This document shows, piece by piece, positions 7,182 to 17,414 of a stretch of 64,000 nt of DNA. How positions within the stretch are numbered: position 1 is the first letter of the stretch; each line of letters begins with the position of its first letter. Position numbers and translations under genes: made by a program. This DNA is from Lacrimispora xylanisolvens (GTDB lineage Bacteria; Bacillota; Clostridia; Lachnospirales; Lachnospiraceae), in NCBI RefSeq assembly GCF_002934545.1, contig NZ_PTJA01000006.1:248001-312000 (forward strand). The letters are read 5' to 3'. Below the pieces are notes generated by a model. The model saw nothing but the letters and a program-made list of their open reading frames with translations, searched no databases and was not told the origin of the DNA.

Positions 7182-8267
7182 ATGGCAACAGCAAAGAAAC
7201 TACCCTCCGGGTCCTGGAGAGTTCAGATCTACAGTCATACCGAATCAACTTTACTCCCAGACGGATCTTCCAAAAACAAAAGAATATATAAATCTTTTAC
7301 CAGCGATGATCCTTCTACGAAGGGAAAAAGGCAGGTTGAAAAAGAGGCTGCTCTATGGGCCGCAAACAAGGAACTGGAGTCAAAGAGTTACAACAAGACT
7401 ATTGGTGATATGATAAATGACTACTGTACCGCAAAGAGTAACGTACTCTCTCCCACCACAATAAATGGATATAAGTCCATTAAAGAAAATATGATGAAGA
7501 GCATATCTGAACTAAAAGCTGATCGTGTAGGGAACGATATAATCCAGCAATGGATAAATGAAATTTCAATAGACAAATCTCCCAAAACCGTTAGAAATGC
7601 TCACGGGCTTTTGGTGGCTGCCTATGATCTTTACTATCCGGAAAGACGTATTCGAATAAAGCTACCGCAAAAAATAAAAAAGAATACTTATACCCCTTCT
7701 GACGAAGATATAAAAATTCTCATGGACCATTTTAAATGTGATAATGAAATGTTAAAGGCCGTCTGTCTGGCAGCATTTGGTACTCTTCGACGATCAGAAA
7801 TCTGCGCCTTGACAGCAGATGATGTACATGGCTGTACTATTGCAGTAAACAAGGCAATGGTCAGAGTCTCAAGAGGTGAATGGACAATAAAAACCACAAA
7901 AACAGTATCCAGTACCAGAGAAATAATAATGCCTCAGTTTGTAATTGATATGCTGCCAAAATCAGGGAAGTTAGTAGAAGTTGGAGCTCCCGATAATATA
8001 TCCAATCGATTTGCAAGAGCCATCAAAAAGCTGAAACTTGGTGAGATTCGTTTTCACGACTTAAGACATTACGCTGCTTCCATCATGCACGCGCTGAATG
8101 TACCAGATCAATATATTATGCAGCGTGGGGGATGGTCTTCAGATAAAACCTTAAAGCAGGTTTACCGTGGTACAATCAATGATTATGAGCAGAAATATGT
8201 AGACGTAACTATAAAACATTTTGAATCAATGCAACACGAAATGCAACACAAAAATAAAAAAGCCTAG
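7182..8267 (+). CDS. int: Tyrosine-recombinase phage integrase
   Basis: A 361-residue integrase. An N-terminal arm-binding region (SGSWRVQIYSH) and a core-binding domain precede the catalytic domain. Visible catalytic residues are R203 in LRRSEI, HDLRH (H292, R295), W318 in the usual His/Trp position and nucleophile Y328 in QVYRG. AAAGG lies upstream of ATG 7182. The stop is 20 bp from a tRNA-Ala fragment, the likely attachment core. It should integrate and, with an excisionase, excise the prophage that extends to the left. Confidence 0.92.
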   Translation: MATAKKLPSGSWRVQIYSHTESTLLPDGSSKNKRIYKSFTSDDPSTKGKRQVEKEAALWAANKELESKSYNKTIGDMINDYCTAKSNVLSPTTINGYKSIKENMMKSISELKADRVGNDIIQQWINEISIDKSPKTVRNAHGLLVAAYDLYYPERRIRIKLPQKIKKNTYTPSDEDIKILMDHFKCDNEMLKAVCLAAFGTLRRSEICALTADDVHGCTIAVNKAMVRVSRGEWTIKTTKTVSSTREIIMPQFVIDMLPKSGKLVEVGAPDNISNRFARAIKKLKLGEIRFHDLRHYAASIMHALNVPDQYIMQRGGWSSDKTLKQVYRGTINDYEQKYVDVTIKHFESMQHEMQHKNKKA

Positions 8268-8287
8268 TATTTACTAGACTTTTACGA

Positions 8288-8343
<56 letters not shown>

Positions 8344-8434
8344 GATATGTCGGGTGTGCACCCCCAAAGACCATTTTTTATATGTAAGATATATATACTC
8401 AGCTGTGAAGAGCTTATTGCGAATGTGTGTTACT

Positions 8435-10057
8435 TTACGATGCTACTGTAGTAGCCTTTTCCTCGGTTATACTATCAATTCCGTTAAGAAATTGCTGTAT
8501 ATCCATGTTTAAATCAATATCCAGTTTATAATCCTTATATACATTTACCCGTTTTATAATGTAACTGGTTATCATTTTCTTAACTTCCATATTACTTTCA
8601 TCAAAAATTTCTGACCATGTGCGAATACGGGAAAGTTCATTTTTCATTTCCACGGCTTTCTCGTTACCTCGCTCAAGCTCTGCCATAAGTGCAGTTAGTC
8701 GCTCACTGGTTGCAAGTACCTTATCACGGCTTTCATTGACTAATTCTGACAGAACATCCACGGGCATTTTACTTTTCCCTTGTACTGCTTTGACAACTTC
8801 AGCCTTTAATGATTCATATTCCGTATTTGCCTTGGTATTCTCAGCTTTCATCCTTTTAATTTCTGTCCGAAGTTCTGCCATGTGACGATCTTGTGCGTTG
8901 CCAACTATCATGCTGTCAGACACTACTGACATACGGTCAAAAATTTGATGAAGCACTTGAGTAACAGCATCGTCAAGTAAATGCATTGTATATCCTGTCT
9001 GACCATCGCAATCAAGACGGCGTCTTGTTTTATTATAACAGATATATCGTATTCGCTTAACTCCTTTTGTTTCACCATTCGCAAGTTTAACTACTTTGCC
9101 GTTGGTTGTTAAGACCAGACGGCCCCCGCAGTGACCACAAAATACATTACCAGACAAAAGTGACTGTCCTGAAGTATTCAACGGAGCGGTTCTCTCTTCC
9201 TTCTTCTCATTGACACGTTCTTCTTTCAGCTCTTGAGCCAGGTCGAACGTGTAAGGATCAATAATTTGCAGTTCTTCAAACGGTTCTGAAAAAGTAGCTC
9301 CGCTTCGGAGCACTCCTTTATAAGTTACATTCTTCAAAATTGCTCCCACTGATGACTCATGCCAGTTCGAACCATTCCGGGTTTTTATGCCTTTGTCATT
9401 TAAAAACATAGCGATACGCCAGCGTCCATATCCGGAAGATACACATAAGCTATACATCATGCGTATTACTTCAGCCTCTTTATCATCAATCACCAATTTA
9501 TTTACCTCATGCTTACGCTTGTTCATAACTCCGCTTTTTTCAAGCCGATATCCATATGGCGCTACGCCACCGCGGAAGCGACCTTCCTGAACCATCTGTC
9601 CAAGGGCAGTTTTGGTTCTTATGGAGGTTTTTTGACTTTCACCATCAGCCTGCCAGAAACGTATGTAATTTGTTAAACGGTCAGTATGTGACTCAAAGCG
9701 TTGTTCACCTTCATTGACGCTCCATACTTTGATACCCTTCTTTACAAACCATTCCACAACAAAAGGAGTCTCATCAGATTTTCTCCCGAGTCTATCAAAC
9801 ATAAACACCAGAAGAATATCAAATTTTCCTTTCTCAGCATGGTCTTTAACAAGTTGAAGTCTATCTCGATCCGCTGCGCTTACCTTAAATCCGGAAACGC
9901 CGGTCTCCTGTTCCTCACGGACGATTGTCCATCTCATACGCTCTGCAAATTCACGGCAGGCTTTTCTCTGCATAGGTATATCTGCTTGATTCTGATCATC
10001 ATGATCTACCTGCTTGGCGGTAGAAACTCTGTATAAACAATAAACTCTTTCAGCCAT
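8435..10057 (-). CDS. Large serine recombinase (ICE integrase)
   Basis: A 540-residue serine integrase. The resolvase domain begins at YRVSTAKQ with nucleophile S12 and has DRLGRKSDE further on. A recombinase domain follows (GRFRGGVAPYGYRLE and DKGIKTRNGSNW), then a zinc ribbon (FCGHCGG paired with the later ICYN and LDCDG) and a C-terminal coiled coil. This is the TndX/TnpX-like architecture used by Clostridia conjugative transposons for unidirectional site-specific integration. It marks the left end of the ICE, 93 bp from the tRNA fragment. The terminus itself is not defined here. Confidence 0.9.
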   Translation of the reverse strand: MAERVYCLYRVSTAKQVDHDDQNQADIPMQRKACREFAERMRWTIVREEQETGVSGFKVSAADRDRLQLVKDHAEKGKFDILLVFMFDRLGRKSDETPFVVEWFVKKGIKVWSVNEGEQRFESHTDRLTNYIRFWQADGESQKTSIRTKTALGQMVQEGRFRGGVAPYGYRLEKSGVMNKRKHEVNKLVIDDKEAEVIRMMYSLCVSSGYGRWRIAMFLNDKGIKTRNGSNWHESSVGAILKNVTYKGVLRSGATFSEPFEELQIIDPYTFDLAQELKEERVNEKKEERTAPLNTSGQSLLSGNVFCGHCGGRLVLTTNGKVVKLANGETKGVKRIRYICYNKTRRRLDCDGQTGYTMHLLDDAVTQVLHQIFDRMSVVSDSMIVGNAQDRHMAELRTEIKRMKAENTKANTEYESLKAEVVKAVQGKSKMPVDVLSELVNESRDKVLATSERLTALMAELERGNEKAVEMKNELSRIRTWSEIFDESNMEVKKMITSYIIKRVNVYKDYKLDIDLNMDIQQFLNGIDSITEEKATTVAS

Positions 10058-10433
10058 ATTGTATCCCTTCCTCTCATATAAAAATCATGTGAGAGACTGG
10101 ACACTTGATATATGAAATTTTCAAGGAGCTTTGGCTATTACCAATCTCATTATCTCACACAATTTATTGGAAAGCTATATGAATAACAGGATATATAATT
10201 TACTTTAATTATTACCCAAAAGTGTAATCCGATATTATGGACAAAGTATCAACAAATAATAACTAGCTAAAGTCTATGTTACACATTTACTGATTAGAGA
10301 ACATTTAGACTCAACTTAATTACTATTTTTCTTAATATCTCAGTGGAATCCGAGAATGATAAATTTCGCACCCTACCATTTTATAATCAAATGAATTTAA
10401 TTATATAATTTCATAGTTTTTACCCTATTCCAA
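10058..10433. other. AT-rich gap between recombinase and Mrr-like gene
   Basis: This 376-bp stretch has no supported gene. It presumably carries the recombinase promoter at its left side and the 3' end of the defence transcript at its right. No clear hairpin terminator or repeat stands out. Confidence 0.4.
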
Positions 10434-11414
10434 TTATATGAAATAGTTACTTTTCATTGATTCAACCCATCTAACAATACTTTCGTGTTCCGCTGCAGAG
10501 ATTGAATAATTCCGTGCAGTAATTTCTTTTCCTGCCGGACTTAGGTGAGAAGTTGTTGCTAATAGCGCACCACTCGCGCCGTTGTCTATAGTATCTAAGT
10601 ACAATGCTTTTACAGCATTTACCTCAACTAGATTATTTTTTGAATATCGCTTACATTGTATTATTATCATAGTATTAGTATCTCTATGCGTTGCAAAAAT
10701 ATCAATACCCCCATCTTTACGGCCTGTGCCTATATTAACATCAAATCCGTTTCTCGAAAAAAATTCAGCTGTCAGCCCTTCAAATTGCCTCCAGTGAATA
10801 TTGTATAAAGCATCCGTATTATTAGAGAGATAATCTATATATCTTTGATCAAAAAAAACATCTGGCAAATCAGGTAATTTTTCACTATCAAACAGATCTG
10901 ATAATGATATAATTCCATCCCATTTCTTTGTAGGCTGCAAATAAGAAAAACTTCTATCAAGAGAACTCGTCAACGTTAATAAAAATAAAATAGCTATTCT
11001 TTTAGAAACGCCTGACACCTGAATAAGTTTATTTATAAATTCATCACCTAATGGTTTTTCGTTTCCAAAAGTTTTTCTATGCCAATCAAAACATGAATGT
11101 GCACTTTTCACAGCAAGCATCATTTCATCCTGGTATTCAGGATGCTCTTTTAGCAACGACATCATTGGGAAAGGATTTGTATCCGATAATTCACCTAATT
11201 CTTTCCTAATATTATTTATTACAAATTCTAACTCTTCAGGTCTTATTCCGTAGACATTGTTTTCTGTATTATTCAATATAAATTCTGAAATATCATCTTC
11301 AAAACCCTTAAGTATTTTTTTTATTTCGTTATAATCCAAATACATTCCTGATTTAACAATCAAACATTCCTGAATTGTGTCCATCATTTGAGCAACACTC
11401 ATTGCGCACCGCAT
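10434..11414 (-). CDS. Mrr-type restriction endonuclease-like protein
   Basis: A 326-residue protein with a helical N-terminal region and a C-terminal Mrr_cat-like nuclease. The nuclease shows GRKDGGIDIFA (catalytic Asp), then IIIQCKRY (QxK) and a helical end with SPAGKEITARNY. The preceding WRQFEGLTAEFFSRNGF is the helix usual before the Mrr core. ATG 11414 has AAGAAGGTG upstream. It lies 128 bp downstream of the Lamassu-like operon in the same orientation, so it may be a separate defence gene or an associated effector. Mrr proteins often restrict modified foreign DNA; specificity here is unknown. Confidence 0.75.
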   Translation of the reverse strand: MRCAMSVAQMMDTIQECLIVKSGMYLDYNEIKKILKGFEDDISEFILNNTENNVYGIRPEELEFVINNIRKELGELSDTNPFPMMSLLKEHPEYQDEMMLAVKSAHSCFDWHRKTFGNEKPLGDEFINKLIQVSGVSKRIAILFLLTLTSSLDRSFSYLQPTKKWDGIISLSDLFDSEKLPDLPDVFFDQRYIDYLSNNTDALYNIHWRQFEGLTAEFFSRNGFDVNIGTGRKDGGIDIFATHRDTNTMIIIQCKRYSKNNLVEVNAVKALYLDTIDNGASGALLATTSHLSPAGKEITARNYSISAAEHESIVRWVESMKSNYFI

Positions 11415-11542
11415 AGTTTTACACCTTCTTTTAAATAATTAAATCCACTAAAGATTTTTGTATTAACATGAAAACCACAACAGTTCCATATATTATTATT
11501 TATTTAGGCTTTCCGTTTATGAATTATGTTTTATTATAAATA

Positions 11543-13948
11543 TTAACTCTCGAACTTCTCAATACCAATTTCAGCATAATCAATATCACACTGGTCACAT
11601 TTATAACGCAGCATATCCTGAATTCTTGTATCGCAAGTAGAAAAAAACAACTGATCGATGGCACTATTTTTACTAGAAAGCTGATATTTAATAAAATCAA
11701 GGAATGCCAACATATTAATGTCATCCATGCAGCTAGTAATATCATCTACAAAGTAAATTGAAAATGGATCAATAGCCTTTAACCGTAAAGCATTTCCTAA
11801 AAAATATGAGAGCATAAACACACTAAGCTGACCATCACTAAGCATATTTAAAATCGGCTTATTCTGATCGTCCACGACTGCCAATAAACCATTACCTTTG
11901 CCACCTTTTAAGTTAATTCCGGCAACTTTCATATCACGGGTTAGTTTACGAAATATCTTATATAAATATGGTCCTACTTGATTGTATTCTTCAGCATTCA
12001 TTTTTTTTAGCAAAGTACGAATCTGTTCTGCACGCTCTTTTACTTTCGTAGAAAGTTCTTTTAACTTTTCTATTTTCTGAGTTGCTGCTAAATTAATTTC
12101 TACAGCCTCTTTCAACTTTTTTACTGCATCAAGATATTCGAAGTTCTGAATATGGCTGCGCATTGAAGCAATTTTACTCCGCAGAAGATCTTCATTATAC
12201 ATTACACCATCAGGCACACCCGTGGCAAGAAAACGGATATTTTCCAACAACGTGTTTCCAGTCAGATTCTCCATATTAGAATAAAATACTAATGATAGCA
12301 ATCGATTGGCTTCATTTTCGATTTCAGAGGTGCATTCTACAGCAGGAATGAGCACATCAATTTTCTCGATTTCCTCATTTATACCATCGTATGAAAGCAT
12401 TTTTTCCTGTTCATAAGCTATGCTATCAATTTCCCGTAGTTTTTCTAGTGCACCAAAATAAGCATTGGTAACATTGTTTAATCTTTCAAGTTTATCCACG
12501 TATTCTTGTATTTTATCAATCTCTGATTGCAAGGCTCGCTTTGCATTTGTAAGCTGTTCTGTATTGATTAATCTAAGTTGCTCTGTCAAGTTGGAAATTC
12601 CTAACTTTTTCTCTTCAATTAATTCCCTCTGCTCAGACTGATAATTTTGAGCCAGTTTCGTTATCTCTGCCTCTTCAATCGTATCAAAGAGTTCAGATCC
12701 ACAAACAGGACAAAGCACAGGCTGGTTTGGTTCTACTTTTCGTTTTTCAGACCTATAATGAACTAAGCCACGTTTTCCGGTAGTAATAGTAGTCAGTGCA
12801 TCAATTATTTCATTTCCCTTTTTTAATATCTCTACCTCTGCTGTCAGCATCTCTTTTTGAATTTTTAGATTTTTTTGCTGATTTATGCTTTCTTCCCAAT
12901 ATTGTAAAGTAAATAGATTATTGTTTATATTCAGTATCTCCTCACTGTATCCAGCAAGATTATCTGTATCAAGAGTGATTTCATTATATCTCTTTAACTT
13001 ATCTTTGACTTGTCTAAGAATAACAGGATCACTGACTCCTAGTTTTACTGCTTCAACAATTTCTGAACTATGCGCTACAAATTCATTTCTTATGACTTCC
13101 AGTTCTTTTTTTCGGTACTTCGCATCTTCCCATGCTGCCTTTCTCTCAAGCAAAGTCGTTATACGAGCGTAACCACAGCGATATAATGCACGCAGTTGCT
13201 CATTTAATTCTTCAGTTGTCATTTTCCTCAATACAGTTTGTTCAGCAGGATATAGCAGTCGATTATCATACGGAAGAATCTCTGGTGATTTTTCATGCTT
13301 TTCAAGAGCGTCGCGATACGTTCTTATTGTCTCTTCTGACACCTGAGGAACATTTTTGATACGATTGTTAATATCTTCGCAGCATATATCCAAGTTAGCG
13401 GCAACATTTTCAGCAATGGAATGATCTGTGGTAAAATCGGCAAATTCTTGACTCATACCGCTACGCCCAGTATGTAAAAAGTGGAATGTTTTTTGCATAT
13501 CACAGACATGGTATTTATAAAAGTTCTTTTTATCTATAAAACCTTTTAATAACAGCTCTGCTTCTTCTCCCTCTTTATTATTCACTTTCACTGAACCACA
13601 TGTGTTAAGAGTATCCTCTTGCTGCAGACGAACAATAGTATATGTTTGATGATTAATGTCTAATTGTAACTCTACTCTAACTGGCTTACTCAAATAATAC
13701 TTATTTTTTAAAATAGCCTCTTCATTGCCTTTCCGGGTTCCTTCCGCACCGGGGTTACGTTCCGCATATGATCGGTGCAATCGGACGATATCACCAGTAA
13801 AGCACCACTCCACCGCATCCAATAATGAAGTTTTGCCTTTACCGTTTGGCGCCGTAAGCAAAACCAGAGATTTACCGCCAAAGTAAAAAGATACTGGTTG
13901 ACCAAATGCACGAAAATTTGCAATTTTTATATTTTGTAATTTTATCAT
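11543..13948 (-). CDS. SMC-like ATPase of Lamassu/ABC-3C-type defence operon (LmuB-like)
   Basis: An 801-residue SMC/Rad50-like ATPase. Walker A is APNGKGKTS at 33-41. Coiled coils flank a CPVC zinc hook at 413-416. The ABC signature is LSDGQLS at 703-709 and Walker B is FSIYFVDD at 729-736. The C-terminus has a Cys pair (KCDQC). In Lamassu and DdmABC systems this subunit senses aberrant or foreign DNA ends and licenses the nuclease subunit. It is the third gene, overlapping the middle gene by 4 bp, in the order effector, middle component, ATPase. An ABC-three-component assignment is the alternative name for the same architecture. Confidence 0.8.
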   Translation of the reverse strand: MIKLQNIKIANFRAFGQPVSFYFGGKSLVLLTAPNGKGKTSLLDAVEWCFTGDIVRLHRSYAERNPGAEGTRKGNEEAILKNKYYLSKPVRVELQLDINHQTYTIVRLQQEDTLNTCGSVKVNNKEGEEAELLLKGFIDKKNFYKYHVCDMQKTFHFLHTGRSGMSQEFADFTTDHSIAENVAANLDICCEDINNRIKNVPQVSEETIRTYRDALEKHEKSPEILPYDNRLLYPAEQTVLRKMTTEELNEQLRALYRCGYARITTLLERKAAWEDAKYRKKELEVIRNEFVAHSSEIVEAVKLGVSDPVILRQVKDKLKRYNEITLDTDNLAGYSEEILNINNNLFTLQYWEESINQQKNLKIQKEMLTAEVEILKKGNEIIDALTTITTGKRGLVHYRSEKRKVEPNQPVLCPVCGSELFDTIEEAEITKLAQNYQSEQRELIEEKKLGISNLTEQLRLINTEQLTNAKRALQSEIDKIQEYVDKLERLNNVTNAYFGALEKLREIDSIAYEQEKMLSYDGINEEIEKIDVLIPAVECTSEIENEANRLLSLVFYSNMENLTGNTLLENIRFLATGVPDGVMYNEDLLRSKIASMRSHIQNFEYLDAVKKLKEAVEINLAATQKIEKLKELSTKVKERAEQIRTLLKKMNAEEYNQVGPYLYKIFRKLTRDMKVAGINLKGGKGNGLLAVVDDQNKPILNMLSDGQLSVFMLSYFLGNALRLKAIDPFSIYFVDDITSCMDDINMLAFLDFIKYQLSSKNSAIDQLFFSTCDTRIQDMLRYKCDQCDIDYAEIGIEKFES

Positions 13949-14610
13949 AATTCAAGCCAACCTTTCACTGCTACAAACTCTTCCTCCGTGAAATTTAATT
14001 GATCGGCAGAATTACTGCGTGCACGATGATCTATTTTTATTCGTTCTTTGCATAGAAAAGAAGCAGTGCCATTATCTGGAAGAAGAGAGGTTAGATTTTC
14101 TTCATTTTCCTGATTAAAAATTTCACCTTTCAATTCATCATACCAAAACGGTAATAATATTCGGCTATCGCTGTCAAAATTATCATTTGAACCACATGGA
14201 ATAAATATTTTGCGAGATACTGAAACTGATTTTTCTTCCGTAAAACTATCTGGACGATTCATCAACGGTAAATTACCTGTCTCGCAAATTCCTTTTTTTT
14301 CCGTATACAATATAATTTGAGTTATATTATATTGCAACTTTTTTACCGCTTCATGCCCGCCTTCACGAAGTTCCCCAAAATTAACAAAAGCCATAATATG
14401 ATCATCCCAACTAGTACAAAATGTATTCATATTTGTACCAGGTTTCGGTTGCAAAATCAAGAATAGTTCATCTCCGTATTTACTTTCATATATCTGACGC
14501 AACTCGCCAGGAACTTTTCCATCAATTAAAAACATACCAATATCAAGAACTCCATCTTCTGTAATTAGGGAACGATAATCATACTTTTTGAAACACTCTT
14601 GCCACTTCAT
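13945..14610 (-). CDS. Middle component of Lamassu/ABC-3C-type operon (LmuC-like)
   Basis: A 221-residue protein without a motif I can assign. Size, position and 4-bp overlaps on both sides match the small middle subunit (LmuC, DdmB or ABC-3C MC) that bridges the ATPase and effector. The sequence is of mixed alpha/beta type, with LITEDGVLDIGMFLIDG at the N-terminus and a C-terminal segment LNFTEEEFVAVKGWLEL resembling a small winged-helix end. The assignment rests mainly on context. Confidence 0.7.
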   Translation of the reverse strand: MKWQECFKKYDYRSLITEDGVLDIGMFLIDGKVPGELRQIYESKYGDELFLILQPKPGTNMNTFCTSWDDHIMAFVNFGELREGGHEAVKKLQYNITQIILYTEKKGICETGNLPLMNRPDSFTEEKSVSVSRKIFIPCGSNDNFDSDSRILLPFWYDELKGEIFNQENEENLTSLLPDNGTASFLCKERIKIDHRARSNSADQLNFTEEEFVAVKGWLEL

Positions 14611-16154
14611 TCACTTACCTCCCAATCATCATTTATACATTTATCTAGAAAAATTGATTTATTACAATTTTCCGTATTATGCCAGCACTCCATATCCACT
14701 CTGATACATTCCATGCACTCAATACGAAACTGTCCTTGATGGAGTATAGATATTGTTTTATTATTTATTATGGATGAAACATTCTGCTCGTATGAGAACT
14801 TTCCATGATATTTTCCGCACATATACCATTTCTCTGGACGAAAATCTTTCATACGTTGAAAAGTACAATAAAGTTCTTCCCCACTACGCGAACTATCTGG
14901 AGTAGATAAAATAACCGAAGAGTTAGCAACATCATCTGTAAATTTTATTTTTAAGTAACGAGTTTCATGTTCATCTATATAAAATTCAGGCATCAATCGA
15001 ACACGGTCCGTTTGGTTTAATGATCTATCTATTAAATCAAAGTTTATATTAAACAATATTTTCCAGAAGTAACGTAAAAATGTTTCAATAGCGTTACGAT
15101 GCTCGTAAATTACCTGAAGCCGTTTTGAAACATTCCATTCTATAAAGTCTGTGAGCGAATCATTATCCTTCATGCTAATAGTATTCAATAGTTGCAACTG
15201 ACCAGACTTATTACTGCCAAGTCGGTATATCCAATCCGCACTTGTATCTCGAATAAACTGAAGTAAATTAATATGTGCCATGGTTAATTGTTCATTAAAC
15301 TTTTCTATTTTATCCCAGCAGTCCATGACCACATAACGCATATATGCAGCAATATTTGCCTCTGTATCTGTACTAATATGGTCACTCAAGTATTTAATAA
15401 AAATCTCTCGATCCCGTTTACGGAAATGGAAAGTCTCCATATTTTTTGGTGGATCATTATAAGTTTCCTGAATATACTGTACTGCCAAACCCAATAAAAT
15501 ATTTTTTCTCATATCTTCATCAATAATATTATATTCAGAAAATAAACCATTCAATTTAGATGCAATTTTTTCTCGATATGATTTTAATGTACCAAGATCC
15601 TTAGTAATGATCAGTGCATTTAAAAAGCTCTGAATTGAATCATTCCATGCAAAGGCCTCAAAAAATCTATTTTCCGAATCTGTCTTTTTTAACGGATATA
15701 CATGCTCAGCCAACCAAGCCTCCATATCTAAAGGTAATTGGGGACAATCAACACGATTAACATTAATATAATCCTTTCCTTGCATATCGGCTAATGTAGG
15801 CTTTTCTGGTATCGTTTTTGTATGTATGGCGAGAACAGGAATAAGTTCTCCTTTATATCCATAAAGTTTCATACGCAAATATTGATAATAAAGATCCCGC
15901 ATAATTTCCTTGATAATAATTGACCCTTTTGGATAATATTTTACCTGTATTATATATACTCTATTCCCAGCCGAAGTAAACACGTCTTCTATATATTCTG
16001 AACAAACATATTCTGTCTGTGGTTTTATAAGTTCGTCTACAGCAATCAAATCCTGAAAAAGAAAACCTCGCACTTTGCTACTTGCGTCACGCGTTCCTTC
16101 ACCATGGTACATATTCATAAAAATTTGTATGTTAGAATCAGGCATTTTGTCCAC
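14607..16154 (-). CDS. Cap4/DUF4297-like nuclease effector of defence operon (LmuA-like)
   Basis: A 515-residue protein whose first 100 residues look like the Cap4/DUF4297 PD-(D/E)xK nuclease: VRGFLFQDLIAVDEL, then CSEYIEDVF (acidic residues E53, E56, D57) and IIQVKYY (Q70, K72). The remaining 400 residues are largely helical, with a Cys/His-bearing C-terminal region (IECMECIRVDMECWH). In Lamassu-Cap4 this subunit cleaves DNA when released by the SMC subunit, giving abortive infection or plasmid loss. It is first in the operon, with about 420 bp of AT-rich DNA upstream. Catalysis is inferred from motifs. Confidence 0.75.
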   Translation of the reverse strand: MDKMPDSNIQIFMNMYHGEGTRDASSKVRGFLFQDLIAVDELIKPQTEYVCSEYIEDVFTSAGNRVYIIQVKYYPKGSIIIKEIMRDLYYQYLRMKLYGYKGELIPVLAIHTKTIPEKPTLADMQGKDYINVNRVDCPQLPLDMEAWLAEHVYPLKKTDSENRFFEAFAWNDSIQSFLNALIITKDLGTLKSYREKIASKLNGLFSEYNIIDEDMRKNILLGLAVQYIQETYNDPPKNMETFHFRKRDREIFIKYLSDHISTDTEANIAAYMRYVVMDCWDKIEKFNEQLTMAHINLLQFIRDTSADWIYRLGSNKSGQLQLLNTISMKDNDSLTDFIEWNVSKRLQVIYEHRNAIETFLRYFWKILFNINFDLIDRSLNQTDRVRLMPEFYIDEHETRYLKIKFTDDVANSSVILSTPDSSRSGEELYCTFQRMKDFRPEKWYMCGKYHGKFSYEQNVSSIINNKTISILHQGQFRIECMECIRVDMECWHNTENCNKSIFLDKCINDDWEVSE

Positions 16155-16576
16155 CTTTTATATTCTTATTATTTGGTATTATTTTGTACAATCATAATAA
16201 AAAAAGAATGTACTTCAAAAGTTCTTTAACATCAAATATTATCATATTGTAGTCTTAAAATCTTTCTATAGACAATTATACCAAATTTCGTGAAATCTAA
16301 CAACAAAAAGCCGACATATATATAATTATTAATAAGTTTATAAAAAAGATTTACCATTGTAAAATGAAACTACTCACGTAAATGGTAACCAGACCAGGCC
16401 ATAAATTCGCCGCCCTATTTAGGACGACGGTATATTTACCGTAAGATTTCTACAAAGATCAGGAAAGTCCTCTGACCACGGCATTAGTTATGCCAGTTTA
16501 TCTCCTGAAACATTATTCTTAATAGTTTATAGATAGTTTTGTAATTATTACTACAACTTTTTTAGTGTAATTCGCA
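16155..16576. other. AT-rich gap with four tandem hairpins
   Basis: No gene is supported. After about 230 bp of AT-rich DNA (operon promoter side), four adjacent hairpins occur: 16411-16426, 16427-16442 (ACGGTA/TACCGT, perfect), 16459-16475 (TCAG/CTGA) and 16480-16494 (GGCAT/ATGCC). The first pairs better on the minus strand, where a G-U replaces a mismatch. It looks like a small structured RNA or a mobile-element end; I cannot assign it. Confidence 0.5.
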
Positions 16577-16990
16577 TTAATTCTTTCTCATATATTTTTT
16601 TAATTCATCAAATGCCTTAGGATATATTAGCTTTCGTCTTTCTAAATCATATTGAATCCAACCACCATTTCGTTCAAATGGTAAATATTCTTCAAGTACA
16701 TTTAACATAATATTATTTTCGTCAGCAGTGATAGGAGTAGGTTCATGCACCGTAATACTTTTAATTTCATTGGAGATCATTTCTATAATATGTTTATCCA
16801 AATCTTTCAATGACTCCCCATACGGTAAGTAAGTATGCTCCCCACCCCTCAACCATATACTTGGTATTACCTTCATCTGAATGAGATGGTAATGCAAAAT
16901 CATTTTCAAGATCAGCACCATCACAAATATAATTCAACTTTGGTTTATCTAAATAATACCATTAATACCAAGGGGAGCCCGCCATCTTCA
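16577..16990 (-). pseudogene. Frameshifted, N-terminally truncated gene remnant
   Basis: The last 80 residues form one good frame (YLPYGESLKDLDKHIIEM to FDELKKYMRKN, stop at 16577). Upstream the coding signal continues in another frame (DKPKLNYICDGADLENDF and LPSHSDEGNTKYMVEG), crossing over near 16850. An in-frame stop lies just before it, near 16975. I read this as a decayed gene with one frameshift and no N-terminus. The family is unknown. Confidence 0.55.
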
Positions 16991-17414
16991 CGCACGGACC
17001 TGCTGCTCCAGTTATCATTCCTATATCTCTCTTATTTAAGATTATTTCATTTTCAATACCTATTTTAGCATTTTGTACATGCTCTATATTAATTGGGCGT
17101 AAATTATATCATAAATAAAATGAAATCCCAGATTATCATTTATATGACGTGTTGTTACAAAAACCCTTGATTCAAGTAGAAAAGTGGAAAGAGCACCAAT
17201 ACTGAATCTACCGTTTCTGTTTTTCATGCAGAAACATTTTGAATTGTTCCTCACTGATACATTCGATTTCCACTAGTAATTGTTCATCCTATCTGAAGAT
17301 TCTCCTTTCTGTGATTAATATTAATAATACACTCCAATTTTATTATTGTTTAGCAAAAGTATAAAAATAATAATATATGTCAATAATAGTAAAAAATATT
17401 TTTGGAGGTTTATC
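16991..17414. other. Gap upstream of the peptide precursor
   Basis: About 420 bp, mostly AT-rich. A minus-strand stretch near 17215-17290 reads DEQLLVEIECISEEQFKMF then HEKQKR and a stop, which looks like the C-terminal scrap of a lost gene. The 100 bp before the precursor is probably its promoter and leader; no clear -35/-10 pair stands out. Confidence 0.4.

Noticed and set aside
16394-16509. Group II intron or retron RNA
   Set aside because: No reverse transcriptase gene nearby and no recognisable domain V or msr/msd layout.
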